From Amycolatopsis sp. GM8 (lineage in GTDB: Bacteria; Actinomycetota; Actinomycetes; Mycobacteriales; Pseudonocardiaceae): DNA of 64,000 nucleotides. Below the pieces are notes generated by a model. It worked only from the letters and a program-made list of their open reading frames with translations. It had not been told where the DNA came from and searched no databases. The translations under genes were made by a program, and so were the position numbers. The stretch lies in assembly GCF_021653975.1 (NCBI RefSeq), contig NZ_JAJKFK010000001.1:1332863-1396862 (forward strand), in the 5' to 3' direction. Numbering within the stretch: position 1 is the first letter of the stretch; every line of letters begins with the position of its first letter. Positions 25,400 to 35,057 of the stretch are shown here, piece after piece.

Positions 25400-26259
25400 C
25401 GACGGCGACCCTGCCCGCGGCGGCACCGAAGCGCACCAGCGTCCCGCTGCCCCGCCTGTACCTGGCGGAGCTGCGCTGGATCTTCCGCCGGCCGCGCACG
25501 CTCATCGTGCTCGGGCTGCTCGCCCTGATCCCGGTGATCGTCGCGATCGCACTGGGGGTCGGCCGCTCGACCGACAACGGGCCGGGCAACGGCGGGGACG
25601 CGCTGCTGACCAGCGCCACCGCCAACGCGCTGGTCCTGCCGGTCGCCGTGCTGATCGTGACGCTGAACCTGTTGCTGCCACTGACCACCGCGATGTCCGC
25701 GGGCGACGCGATCGCCGGCGAACTGTCGCACGGCACGCTGCGCGGGTGGCTGCTCGCGCCGGTGAGCCGCGGCCGCCTGCTGACGGTGAAGGCGCTCGGC
25801 GTGGCCACGTTCACGCTCGCCGCCGTGCTGCTGATGGCGGTGGTCGGCCTGCTCGCGGGGCTGGTCATGAACGGCACCGGTTCGCTGTTCACGTTGTCCG
25901 GCACCACTTTGTCGTTCGGCGCGGCGCTCGGCCACATCGCGATCGCCGTCGGCTGGGTGACGCTGCAACTGTGGGCGGTCGGCGCGGTCGCGCTGGCGAT
26001 CTCGGCCTGCACGGAACATCCGATGCTGGTCGTGGTCTCGGTACTGGCGGGCACGATCGTGTCGACGGTGCTGCTCCTGCTGTCGTCCGTGTCGTGGCTG
26101 CATCCGTTCCTGCTGCCCAAGTCCTGGGACGCACTCGTCGACGTGCTGCGGGATCCGATGCCGAGTTCGGGGCTCACAGAGGGCGTCATCCGCGCGGTCT
26201 GCTACCTGGTGATCGGGCTCGGCCTCGCCTACGCCCGCATCACGACGAAGGACGGCTGA
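25396..26259 (+). CDS. ABC exporter permease (ABC-2 type)
   Basis: A 287-residue membrane protein with six predicted helices (TLIVLGLLALIPVIVAIALG; LVLPVAVLIVTLNLLLPLTT; and later ones). The motif AGDAIAGELSHGTLRGWLLA (residues around 100-120) is the amphipathic coupling element typical of ABC-2 permeases. It pairs with the upstream ATPase. Its last 20 bp overlap the convergent thiQ gene. Confidence 0.9.
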   Translation: MTTATLPAAAPKRTSVPLPRLYLAELRWIFRRPRTLIVLGLLALIPVIVAIALGVGRSTDNGPGNGGDALLTSATANALVLPVAVLIVTLNLLLPLTTAMSAGDAIAGELSHGTLRGWLLAPVSRGRLLTVKALGVATFTLAAVLLMAVVGLLAGLVMNGTGSLFTLSGTTLSFGAALGHIAIAVGWVTLQLWAVGAVALAISACTEHPMLVVVSVLAGTIVSTVLLLLSSVSWLHPFLLPKSWDALVDVLRDPMPSSGLTEGVIRAVCYLVIGLGLAYARITTKDG

Positions 26260-27250
26260 CGACCGCCTGCTCGTCGAGTCCGAGCCGGATCTCGTCGCCC
26301 GGGTCGAGGTCGGCGTCCACCGGCGCGACCGCGTCCACCGCGGTACCGGCGGTGTGCACCCGCAGCCGGACGTGGTCGCGACGGTGCACTTTGGACACGA
26401 TCTCACCCGGGATTCCGTTAGCCGCGGGATGTAAGGCCTGCGGCCGCAGGCCGATCCTTATCGGGCCGTCGGGTTCGTCGCGGGCCAGCGTGCCGAGCGG
26501 GAAGGTGAGCACGCCGTCCTTGGCATGGCCGTCGAAGAACGTCGTCACACCGAGGAAAGCGGCGGTCTCGTCGTCGGCCGGCCGCCGCCACACCTCGCGC
26601 ACAGCACCGATCTGACGGATCTCACCGGCGCGCAGCACGGCGACCCGGTCGGCGAACGTGAACGCCTCTTCCTGGTCGTGCGTGACCAGCAACGTGGTGA
26701 TCTTCGCGCTACGCAACACTTCGGCGAGTTCGACGGCGAGCTGCTCACGGAGCCCGGCGTCCAAACCGGACAGTGGTTCGTCGAGCAGCAGCAACCGCGG
26801 TTCGGGGGCGAGTGCCCGCGCGAGCGCGACCCGTTGCGCCTCCCCGCCCGACAGTTCGGTCACCCTGCGTCGCTCGTACCCATTGAGCCCCACCAGATCC
26901 AGGAGGCTGCACACCCGCTGGGTTCGTTGCTTCGCGGGCATCCTGCGCATGCGCAAGCCGAACGCGATGTTGCCGGCGACGTCGCGATGCGGGAACAGCT
27001 GACCGTCCTGGAACACCAGGCCGAAACCACGTTCGTGCACCGGCACTTCCGCGAGATCCTCGCCGTCCCAGCGAATCTTGCCGCCCGCGAGTGGCTCCAG
27101 CCCGGTGATCGCGCGCAGCAGTGTCGACTTGCCGGAGCCGGACGGACCGAGCAGCGCGAGCACCTCACCGTCGGCGATGTCGAGTTCGGCGTTGCGGACC
27201 GCCGTGAACGATCCATAGTGGACGGTCAGGTCCTGCACGGAAAGCGCCAT
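26240..27250 (-). CDS. thiQ: Thiamine ABC importer ATPase
   Basis: A 336-residue ATPase of the Fe3+/sulfate/thiamine group. Walker A is GPSGSGKSTLLRAI, signature TELSGGEAQRVALARALA, Walker B LLLLDEPLSGLDAGL, followed by a C-terminal TOBE-like domain (RIGLRPQALHPAANG). Alone it could be read as an iron or phosphonate ATPase. The TPP riboswitch at the head of the operon and the neighbouring ThiB/ThiP-like genes identify thiamine as the cargo. Its ATG overlaps the thiP stop. Confidence 0.85.
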   Translation of the reverse strand: MALSVQDLTVHYGSFTAVRNAELDIADGEVLALLGPSGSGKSTLLRAITGLEPLAGGKIRWDGEDLAEVPVHERGFGLVFQDGQLFPHRDVAGNIAFGLRMRRMPAKQRTQRVCSLLDLVGLNGYERRRVTELSGGEAQRVALARALAPEPRLLLLDEPLSGLDAGLREQLAVELAEVLRSAKITTLLVTHDQEEAFTFADRVAVLRAGEIRQIGAVREVWRRPADDETAAFLGVTTFFDGHAKDGVLTFPLGTLARDEPDGPIRIGLRPQALHPAANGIPGEIVSKVHRRDHVRLRVHTAGTAVDAVAPVDADLDPGDEIRLGLDEQAVVSRPSS

Positions 27251-28866
27251 CAGAACTCCCCCACCCGGCCGGAGCCGAACCGGTCGATCACGACCACGGC
27301 GGCCGCGGTCACCAGCATCAGCAGCGCGCAGGCCGCGTAGGCCATCTGGTTGTTCAGCTCGCCCGGCCGCCCGATGAGCGACGCGATCGCGACCGGCAGC
27401 GTCGGAGTCTGGGGCCGGGCAAGGAAACTCGTCGCACCGAACTCACCGAGCGCGACGACGTAACCGAAGCCCGCCGCCGCGACCACGGACCGGATCGCGA
27501 GCGGCACGTCGATCTCCCGCCACACCCGCACCGGCCCGGCGCCGAGCGTCGCGGCGGCCTGCCGCAGCCGGTCGTCGATGGAGCGCAGCACCGGCAGCAC
27601 CATGCGCACGATGAGCGGGATGATCACGAGCGCCTGCGCGAGCGGCACGAGCAGCGGCGAGGTCCGCAGGTCGCCGGGCAACGCGTCGAGCGTGACCAGG
27701 TAACCGAAACCGACGGTGACGGCGGAGACGCCGAGCGGCAACATCAGCGCGGTGTCCAGGCCTTCCGCCAGCCCGTGGGAAACCCGGCCGGGCGCGCGAC
27801 GCAGCGTCACGACGAGCACCGATGCCGTCACGCCGATCACCAAGGCGAGCACGGTGGCGTCGGTCGCCGTGAGCAACGAGTTCACCGCGGCGCCCCACCC
27901 GGAGATCTGGAGCGTGCCGTCGTTTCCGGTGCTGGACAACGCCTTGTACCCGGCGAGACTCCAACCGTCCTCAGTGGACACCGAACGGATCAGGAGTGCG
28001 ACAATCGGCGTCAGCAGCAACGCGACGACGGCGATGGCGGCTGCGACGACCCACCATTCGCCCTTCACCGGACGCCGCGCACTCTCCCGGCGTGCCCGCA
28101 GTTTCAGCGCGGTCTCCCGGCGGCGACGCGCGGCCGCCCCAAGCACTAGCACGGCGAGCACCGCGGCGATCTGCACGAGCGACAGTGCGGCGGCGCCCGT
28201 GAGGTCGAGGAGGTTCTCGGTGCGCAGGTAGATCTCGGTCTCCAGGGTGCGGAAGCGGCCACCGCCGAGCACCAGGACGACACCGAAGCTGGTGGCGCAG
28301 AAGAGGAAAACGACCGCGGCGGCCGACGTGATCGCGGGCAGCAGCGCGGGCAGCGTGACCGAGCGGAACGCCCGCCACCGCGACGCGCCGAGCGCCCTGG
28401 CGGCGTCCTCGGCGCGGGAGTCGAGGTGCGACCAGAGCCCGGCGACGGTCCGGGCGACCACCGCGACGTTGAAGAACGCGTTGGCGAGCACGATCGACAG
28501 CACCCCGCCGTCCGTCCACAGTGCACGGAACGCGAGCCCCACCACGACCGTCGGCAGCACGAACGGCACCAGCACGAGGGTCCGCAGCACCGCGACTCCG
28601 GGCAGCCGCACGCGCGCGAGCACGAAGGCCAGCGGCATCCCGGCGAGCACCGCGAGGAGCGTCGAGCCGGCGGCCTGCGCGACGGTGAACCAGGTGAGCC
28701 GCCACGTCTCGCCCTGGGCGAGCGCGGTCAGCACACCGTTGCCGCTGAACCCGCGTTTCAGGATCGCCAGCACCGGCCACGCGAAGAAGACGACCAGGAA
28801 CCCGAGCGGGACGAGCGCCAGCAGGCCGAGGCCGGCGCGGCTTACTGGCCGAGCAGCGAACGCCAT
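27250..28866 (-). CDS. thiP: Thiamine ABC importer permease, fused two-domain
   Basis: About 538 residues with 12 predicted helices in two homologous permease halves, as in ThiP and FbpB. Each half has an EAA coupling loop (EDAARALGASRWRAFRSVTL; RQAAATLGAGPVRVWREIDV). The ATG giving MAFAARPVSRAGLG is used; a GTG four codons upstream is possible, and either overlaps the thiB stop by 25-37 bp. It is in an operon with thiB and thiQ under the TPP riboswitch. Confidence 0.88.
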   Translation of the reverse strand: MAFAARPVSRAGLGLLALVPLGFLVVFFAWPVLAILKRGFSGNGVLTALAQGETWRLTWFTVAQAAGSTLLAVLAGMPLAFVLARVRLPGVAVLRTLVLVPFVLPTVVVGLAFRALWTDGGVLSIVLANAFFNVAVVARTVAGLWSHLDSRAEDAARALGASRWRAFRSVTLPALLPAITSAAAVVFLFCATSFGVVLVLGGGRFRTLETEIYLRTENLLDLTGAAALSLVQIAAVLAVLVLGAAARRRRETALKLRARRESARRPVKGEWWVVAAAIAVVALLLTPIVALLIRSVSTEDGWSLAGYKALSSTGNDGTLQISGWGAAVNSLLTATDATVLALVIGVTASVLVVTLRRAPGRVSHGLAEGLDTALMLPLGVSAVTVGFGYLVTLDALPGDLRTSPLLVPLAQALVIIPLIVRMVLPVLRSIDDRLRQAAATLGAGPVRVWREIDVPLAIRSVVAAAGFGYVVALGEFGATSFLARPQTPTLPVAIASLIGRPGELNNQMAYAACALLMLVTAAAVVVIDRFGSGRVGEF

Positions 28867-29888
28867 TGGCCGATCCACCGCTCACGCCCGGCCTGCACCT
28901 GGTCGCCCGGCAGCGTCGCGGAGTTCGGCGGGAGCGGCGCCGCCTCGGCCCACCCCTTCGGCAGCGCGACACCCTGGCGAGCCGGGTAGACGTACATGTT
29001 CTCCGCGACCGTCGTCTGGAACTGTTGCGACAGCAGGAAGTCGATGACCTTCTGCGCCTTCTCCGGCTGCTTGGTGCCGTGCAGCACCCCGGCGTACTCG
29101 ACCTGGCGGTAACAGGTGTCGAGCAGGGCCTTGGTGCGCGGCTTGCCGTCGTTGCCGATCTCCGCGGCGGGCGAGGACGCGTAGGAGACGACGATCGGCC
29201 GCGGGCCCTTGCCGGACGATCCGGAGAAGTCCTGGCTGTAGGCCTCTTCCCAGCCGCTGTCGGCCTTCGCGCCGTTGTCCTTCAGTTTCTGCCAGTAGCC
29301 CTGCCAGCCCTGCTCGCCGTACTTCGCGATGGTGCCGAGCAGGAACGCGAGCCCGGGCGACGACGTCGCGGGGTTCTCCACGACGAGCAGGTCCTTGTAC
29401 TGCGGATCGGTGAGGTCGTCGTAGCTCGCCGGGGCGGGAATGCCCTTCTGCGCGAACCAGTTCGTGTCGATGTTGAGGCACACGTCGCCGACATCGACCG
29501 CGGAGAGCCGGTGCTGGGCGTCGGCCAGGTAGCGCTGCGGCCCGCGATCGGCCTCCGGGCTCGTGTAGGCGTCGAAGACGCCCTCGCTGAGCGCCCGCGA
29601 GGCGAACGTCGAGTCGACGCCGTACGCCACGTCGCCGATCGGGTTGGCCTTGGTCAGCACGAGCGAGTTGGTGAGCGCACCGGCGTCGCCCTTCTTGAGC
29701 ACCTCGAGCTTGATGCCGGTCTGCTGCAGGAAGGCGTCGAGCACCTGCTGCGGCGCGGCCCAGGAGTCGTGCGTGACCAGCGTGACCGTGGACGCGGAGT
29801 TCGCCGAGCCGCTGCCGACGAGCGTGCAGCCGGTGGTCAGTGCGGCGGTGAGGCCGAGCACGACCGCCGTGCTCCACTTGCCTCTCAT
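28842..29888 (-). CDS. thiB: Thiamine-binding lipoprotein of the ABC importer
   Basis: A 348-residue exported lipoprotein: signal MRGKWSTAVVLGLTAALTTG with lipobox TTGC, then a periplasmic-binding-protein type II domain starting TVTLVTHDSWAAPQQVLDAF. The THDSW motif and the pattern GDVAYGVDSTFASRAL match ThiB/TbpA. It captures thiamine (or its phosphates) and hands it to ThiP. It is the first gene after the riboswitch, with AGGAGG four bases before the ATG. Translation is probably shut off when TPP is high because that Shine-Dalgarno can be sequestered. Confidence 0.9.
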   Translation of the reverse strand: MRGKWSTAVVLGLTAALTTGCTLVGSGSANSASTVTLVTHDSWAAPQQVLDAFLQQTGIKLEVLKKGDAGALTNSLVLTKANPIGDVAYGVDSTFASRALSEGVFDAYTSPEADRGPQRYLADAQHRLSAVDVGDVCLNIDTNWFAQKGIPAPASYDDLTDPQYKDLLVVENPATSSPGLAFLLGTIAKYGEQGWQGYWQKLKDNGAKADSGWEEAYSQDFSGSSGKGPRPIVVSYASSPAAEIGNDGKPRTKALLDTCYRQVEYAGVLHGTKQPEKAQKVIDFLLSQQFQTTVAENMYVYPARQGVALPKGWAEAAPLPPNSATLPGDQVQAGRERWIGQWRSLLGQ

Positions 29889-29921
29889 GGGCCCTCCTCG
29901 CGCTCACCGGCAGGAGGACCC
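29889..29921 (-). promoter_or_regulatory. Riboswitch expression platform sequestering the thiB Shine-Dalgarno
   Basis: GGGTCCTCCT (minus strand, 29921-29912) can pair over ten positions, with one G:U, with AGGAGGGCCC (29898-29889), which contains the Shine-Dalgarno and touches the ATG. The same CCTCCTG can alternatively pair with CAGGGAGG at the 3' end of the aptamer (29933-29926). The two pairings exclude each other, giving a translational on/off switch. Confidence 0.65.
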
Positions 29922-29926
29922 AGGGC

Positions 29927-30013
29927 CTCCCTGCGCCGGCATGATCCGGATCAGGTGCGAACGGTCGCGGGCCGGCGGCCCGCCTCTCAGCCCGGCCCGC
30001 GCCGGACTCCCGT
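29927..30013 (-). promoter_or_regulatory. TPP (THI-element) riboswitch aptamer
   Basis: On the minus strand the conserved blocks appear in order: ACGGGAGT, GGGCTGAGAGG, then ACCTGATCCGGATCATGCC and GCGCAGGGAGG. These are the invariant THI-box elements that bind thiamine pyrophosphate. It lies directly upstream of thiB, between thiB and the divergent pterin dehydratase gene. Confidence 0.96.
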
Positions 30014-30047
30014 GGCAACCGTGCAGCGTACCCGTCACGATGGAGTG

Positions 30048-30338
30048 ATGGCGAAGCTACTGAACGAGGACGAAATCGTGGCGGCCTTGACCAAGCTGCC
30101 GTACTGGAAGCGCGAAGGTGATGTACTGGCGCGCACGGCGGAGCTGGCCAGCTTCCCGCAGGCGATCCAGGTGGTGAACCGGGTCGCGGAGATCGCGGAG
30201 AGCGCCGACCACCATCCGGACATCGACATCCGCTGGCGGACGCTGACGTTCCGGCTGAGCACGCACTCCGCGGGCGGGCTCACCGCGAAGGACGTGTCGC
30301 TGGCGACCGAGATCGACGGGGTCGTCGACCAGCTGTGA
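30048..30338 (+). CDS. Pterin-4a-carbinolamine dehydratase
   Basis: A 96-residue protein of the PCD/DCoH family, which dehydrates 4a-hydroxytetrahydropterin during pterin recycling. The active-site pattern is clear: ESADHHPDIDIRWRTLTFRL then STHSAGGLTAKDVSLA, with the His-His-Pro and THxxGGLTxxD elements. The ATG lies behind GGAG. In actinobacteria such proteins are common even where no phenylalanine hydroxylase is evident, so a different pterin role (for example molybdopterin) is possible. Confidence 0.92.
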   Translation: MAKLLNEDEIVAALTKLPYWKREGDVLARTAELASFPQAIQVVNRVAEIAESADHHPDIDIRWRTLTFRLSTHSAGGLTAKDVSLATEIDGVVDQL

Positions 30339-30401
30339 TCTCGGCAACCGCGGCAACATGGCGCGGGGCCGGGTGCGTTGCCCTTACGGAGGGAACGCAC
30401 C

Positions 30402-30656
30402 ATGTCGAAGATCATGATCAGGCTCGCCGGGCTGGTGGCGGTGTTCACGCTGCTGTTCGGCGGGTTCGCACAGGCAGCGGAAAACGGCACGCCGGGCGCC
30501 GCGGCGCCGAGGACGGCGCACCCGGAAAGCGCGGCTGAACAGCCGCCGAGCGAAACGCGCGCGATCGTCGTCGGCGGGCTGGCTTTCGTGCTGATGATCG
30601 GCGCCGCGGGGGCGGTGGTCTGGTACACAGCGCGAGGCCGGCACTCCATGAAGTGA
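30402..30656 (+). CDS. Small exported/membrane-anchored protein
   Basis: An 84-residue protein behind a good GGAGGG site. It has an N-terminal signal-like helix (IRLAGLVAVFTLLFGGFAQA), a Pro/Ala/Glu-rich extracytoplasmic stretch of about 30 residues, and a second helix near the C terminus (AIVVGGLAFVLMIGAAGAVV) ending in a basic cytoplasmic tail (YTARGRHSMK). The topology suggests a small single-span membrane protein with an exposed loop. I do not recognise a family. A second small membrane protein follows 80 bp downstream, and both end at one terminator. Confidence 0.7.
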   Translation: MSKIMIRLAGLVAVFTLLFGGFAQAAENGTPGAAAPRTAHPESAAEQPPSETRAIVVGGLAFVLMIGAAGAVVWYTARGRHSMK

Positions 30657-30738
30657 TTTAGGACACAGTGCTGTAACAGGGTTCGAGATCAAGGCGGTTT
30701 CACCCCCGGAATCCGCTGCTCCAACCCCAGGGAACGCC

Positions 30739-30855
30739 ATGAACAGGTCCATCCCCGCCCTGTCCGCCGGCCAGCGCGCATGGGTCGCCGGCATCGCCAC
30801 GACCGTCACACTGCTGATCGTCATCCTGCTCGGGTTCTCGGGCTTCACCGGCTGA
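30739..30855 (+). CDS. 38-residue single-helix membrane protein
   Basis: A short gene starting ATG behind AGGGA. The protein begins MNRSIPALSAGQRAWVAG, then a hydrophobic helix (IATTVTLLIVILLGFSGFTG) runs to the end. A strong Rho-independent terminator follows 25 bp after the stop. Small bitopic proteins of this size are often regulators or subunits of membrane complexes; no specific role can be assigned. Confidence 0.6.
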   Translation: MNRSIPALSAGQRAWVAGIATTVTLLIVILLGFSGFTG

Positions 30856-30879
30856 GACCCTCACCCCGATCACACATCG

Positions 30880-30919
30880 GACCCCGCTTTAGGCCATTCG
30901 ACCCAAAGCGGGGTCTTTT
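30880..30919 (+). terminator. Rho-independent terminator
   Basis: A perfect 11-bp stem, GACCCCGCTTT with AAAGCGGGGTC, has a 14-base loop and ends in TTTTG. It terminates the pterin dehydratase/small membrane protein transcripts. Confidence 0.9.
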
Positions 30920-31055
30920 GTTCGCCTGTTGATCTGTGCCGCTTCTCACCGAACTAGTGACTTCACCCCATTCGATTCGTAACGTGACGTCGGTTCCTCC
31001 AATAACGAGGCGGTCACAGAACAATTACTGTCAGTATCAAGAATGGTGCTTCACA

Positions 31056-31745
31056 ATGGTGGGTCGACATAGGTCAAGATCGCGATTGCGCATTCTTCCG
31101 GTCGTTATCGCGCTCGGGGCGGCGTTTCTCCTGGGGTTCACGATCTGGATCGCGGGAGGTCCGTTGCAGCGTGACGCACCGAGCCTGGCCGCGGCCGAAC
31201 TGAAGGCTCCCCCGCCGCCCACGACCTCGTTGTCGACCAGCAGCACGATACCCCCGCCGCCCCCACCACCGCCGTCTTCGCCGTCCACGACGACCCCTCG
31301 GTCGACCAGCGTGTCGCCGAAGACCAGCACAAAACCGCCGGCCACAAAGCCGCCGACCACATCGGCGTCGGCGACGGCCGCAGGACGCGCATGCTCAACC
31401 GTGCTGGCCGGGGCACAGCCTGCCGCCGCCCAGGCGGGCAACTACCTGAAGGCCATGTTCGGCGTCGACACGATCTTCGGCCGCGCGGCTCGCGGCGGCG
31501 AAAGCGATCACCCGAACGGTCTCGCCCTGGATTTCATGGTGGACACCGCGACCGGAAACCGCCTGGCGGATTACGTCCTCGCGAACCAGTCTCGGCTAGG
31601 CGTGAAATACGTGATCTGGCGGCAGCGCTATAACGACGGCAGCGGCTGGTCGGCAATGGAAGACCGCGGCAGCACGACCGCGAACCATTACGACCACGTG
31701 CACGTCTCATTCCTCTCCGGCGCGAAGGTCTCCGTGACCTGTTGA
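31056..31745 (+). CDS. Membrane-anchored LAS-type (M15-like) peptidase-fold protein with Pro/Ser/Thr linker
   Basis: A 229-residue protein: an N-terminal basic stretch and helix (ILPVVIALGAAFLLGFTIWI), a 75-residue linker very rich in Pro, Ser and Thr (including eight Pro in a row), then a C-terminal domain of about 120 residues. The domain shows zinc-ligand spacing of LAS peptidases: SDHPNGLALDFMVDTATGN and, near the end, NHYDHVHVSF. Such domains cleave peptidoglycan peptides. It is probably anchored in the membrane and works in the wall. Catalytic activity is inferred from the H...D...HxH pattern only. Confidence 0.78.
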   Translation: MVGRHRSRSRLRILPVVIALGAAFLLGFTIWIAGGPLQRDAPSLAAAELKAPPPPTTSLSTSSTIPPPPPPPPSSPSTTTPRSTSVSPKTSTKPPATKPPTTSASATAAGRACSTVLAGAQPAAAQAGNYLKAMFGVDTIFGRAARGGESDHPNGLALDFMVDTATGNRLADYVLANQSRLGVKYVIWRQRYNDGSGWSAMEDRGSTTANHYDHVHVSFLSGAKVSVTC

Positions 31746-31787
31746 GCCCGTGGCCCGCCGCCACCATCCCCGGCGGTGGGTCACGAT

Positions 31788-32870
<1,083 letters not shown>

Positions 32871-33041
32871 GAACGAACAGTCTAGTTTGCGCCACGCGGA
32901 CGCCCCGGCCGCCGGTTGTGCCGGACCATCGCCGGCGAAGGTGCCACCTGGTGACCGCCGGCCGAGCCCGCGACCAGCTCGATCATCGCCGTGTCGGATT
33001 CCCGCCAGTCAGGCGTCTGACCTGCTGGCAGGATCGGAGGC

Positions 33042-34514
33042 ATGACAGCCGTAGCCACCCCCGCCGGACAGGCGCTCTGGCGAGACGCGGAGAGCTGCTA
33101 CCGCGCGGTCGCGTCCCGCGACGCCCGCTTCGACGGGCAGTTCATCGTGGCCGTCAAGACCACCGGCATCTACTGCCGTCCTTCCTGCCCCGCGCTCACC
33201 CCGAAGGCCGCCAACGTGCGGTTCTACCCGACCTCGGCCGCCGCCCAGTCCAGCGGTTTCCGCGCGTGCCGCAGATGCCTGCCGGACGCGGTGCCCGGCT
33301 CGCCGGAGTGGAACCTTCGCGCCGATCTCGCCGCCCGCGCGATGCGCCTGATCGCCGACGGGGTCGTCGAACGTGAAGGCGTGCCTGGCCTGGCGCACCG
33401 CCTGGGCTACTCGGAGCGCCAGCTCGGCCGCGTCCTCACGGCAGAGCTGGGCGCGGGCCCGCTGGCGCTGGCCCGTGCCCATCGCGCCCACTCCGCGCGC
33501 CTGCTGATCGAGTTGTCCGAGCTGCCGCTCGCCGACGTCGCGTTCGCCGCCGGGTTCGCGAGCGTCCGCCAGTTCAACGACACCATCCGCGAAGTCTTCG
33601 CCCGCACCCCGTCGCAGCTGCGCGCATCTGCGACAGCGTCACGAGGCCGCCCGGACGACGCGCACGCCGACGAGACGACCGGCACCAGGCTGAGCCTGCG
33701 CCTGCCGTATCGCCAGCCGTTCGACCACAACGGCATATTCGGTTTTCTCGCGGCCCGCGCGGTGCCGGGCGTCGAGTGGGCCAGCGACGGCGGCTACGGT
33801 CGCACGCTGCGCCTGCCCCACGGGCCGGGCAGCATCGCGCTCACCCCGCAGGACGGCCACATCCGCTGCGAGCTGCACCTCGCGGATGTGCGCGACCTCG
33901 GCAGCGCTGTCGCGCGGACCCGCCGCCTGCTCGACCTCGACGCCGACCCCGAGGCAGTCCAGCGCGTGCTCGCCGCCGACGCCGCCCTGGCCCCGGCCGT
34001 CGCCGCGGCACCGGGCATCCGGGTACCCGGCGCCGTCGACGGCCCGGAGCTCCTGCTGCGCGCGATACTCGGCCAGCAGGTGTCGGTCGCCGCAGCACGG
34101 ACGGCAGCCGGCCGGCTTGCCGAAGCGCTCGGCGAGCAGCTCCCCTGGGGCACGCTGTTCCCCACGCCCGAAGCCGTCACCGACCGGGGCCGCGAGGTCC
34201 TGCGCGGACCGAAGCGGCGGATCGAGGCGATCTGCGCCGCCGCCGAGGCGCTCGCCACAGGCGCCGTCGAGGTGCACGTCGGCCGCGACGCCGACCAGCT
34301 CCGCGCGGAACTGCTCGCCCTGCCCGGCATCGGGCCGTGGACCGCCGACTACGTGGTCATGCGCGTGCTCGGCGCCCCGGACCTGCTCCTCACCGACGAC
34401 CTGGTGGTCCGCAAGGGAGCGGCGGCCCTGGGCATCGCGGATCTCACCGAACACTCCCAGGCCTGGCGACCCTGGCGCAGCTACGCCGGCATGTACCTGT
34501 GGCGCAGCGCCTGA
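33042..34514 (+). CDS. Ada-AlkA fusion: DNA methylation-damage regulator and 3-methyladenine glycosylase
   Basis: A 490-residue fusion. Residues 15-85 form the Ada N-terminal zinc domain with four cysteines ([12 protein letters not shown] and RACRRCLPD), one of which accepts methyl groups from phosphotriesters. Residues 90-200 are an AraC-type HTH ([37 protein letters not shown]). Residues 210-490 are an AlkA glycosylase with the HhH motif [19 protein letters not shown] and the catalytic Asp in [11 protein letters not shown]. It removes alkylated bases and probably activates its own operon when methylated. Ogt follows 32 bp downstream. Confidence 0.94.
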   Translation: MTAVATPAGQALWRDAESCYRAVASRDARFDGQFIVAVKTTGIYCRPSCPALTPKAANVRFYPTSAAAQSSGFRACRRCLPDAVPGSPEWNLRADLAARAMRLIADGVVEREGVPGLAHRLGYSERQLGRVLTAELGAGPLALARAHRAHSARLLIELSELPLADVAFAAGFASVRQFNDTIREVFARTPSQLRASATASRGRPDDAHADETTGTRLSLRLPYRQPFDHNGIFGFLAARAVPGVEWASDGGYGRTLRLPHGPGSIALTPQDGHIRCELHLADVRDLGSAVARTRRLLDLDADPEAVQRVLAADAALAPAVAAAPGIRVPGAVDGPELLLRAILGQQVSVAAARTAAGRLAEALGEQLPWGTLFPTPEAVTDRGREVLRGPKRRIEAICAAAEALATGAVEVHVGRDADQLRAELLALPGIGPWTADYVVMRVLGAPDLLLTDDLVVRKGAAALGIADLTEHSQAWRPWRSYAGMYLWRSA

Positions 34515-34546
34515 ACCCCGTCCGAGACCATCCGAAGGAGATTCCC

Positions 34547-35056
34547 ATGAGCATCGCCCACTGGTCCACAATGGACACACCCATCGGCCCCTTCACGACC
34601 ATCGTCGCGTCCGACGGCGCCGTCCTGGCGTCCGGCTGGACCGCCGACCTCGACGCGCTCACCCCGCAGATCTCGCGCTCGCTCAAACCGGGCGAGCTGC
34701 GCGAGAAGCGGGACCTGGGCGCGGTCAGCACCGCGGTCCGCCGTTATCACCGGCGCGAGCTGGACGCCATCGACGACATCCCGGTCCGGCAACGCTCGGG
34801 CGAGTTCCTGCAGCACGCCTGGGACGTCCTGCGGACGGTTCCGGCAGGCAAACCCGTGACCTACACCGACTACGCCGAACTCGCGGGCCGGCCCGCGGCC
34901 GTCCGGGCGGCCGCGTCCGCCTGTGCTCGCAATGCGGCGGCGCTGTTCGTGCCCTGTCATCGGGTGCTGCGCATCGGCGGCGCGATGGGCGGCTTCCGCT
35001 GGGGTGTCGACGTCAAGCGCTGGCTGCTCGACCACGAGTCACCCGAGCTGCGTTAA
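34547..35056 (+). CDS. ogt: Methylated-DNA-protein cysteine methyltransferase
   Basis: A 169-residue suicide repair protein that transfers the methyl group from O6-methylguanine to its own cysteine. The active site FVPCHRVLRIGGAMGGFRWG is intact, and the DNA-binding HTH ([20 protein letters not shown]) precedes it. The ATG follows GAAGGAG. The gene is in an operon with the Ada-AlkA fusion, so together they give the complete adaptive alkylation response. It overlaps nothing but ends two bases from the convergent sbcC stop. Confidence 0.95.
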   Translation: MSIAHWSTMDTPIGPFTTIVASDGAVLASGWTADLDALTPQISRSLKPGELREKRDLGAVSTAVRRYHRRELDAIDDIPVRQRSGEFLQHAWDVLRTVPAGKPVTYTDYAELAGRPAAVRAAASACARNAAALFVPCHRVLRIGGAMGGFRWGVDVKRWLLDHESPELR

Positions 35057-35057
35057 C

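Noticed and set aside
33008-33021. GTCAG-GCGT-CTGAC as an Ada operator upstream of the Ada-AlkA gene
   Set aside because: The arms are only 5 bp, expected by chance in this GC range, and unlike known Ada-binding sequences.
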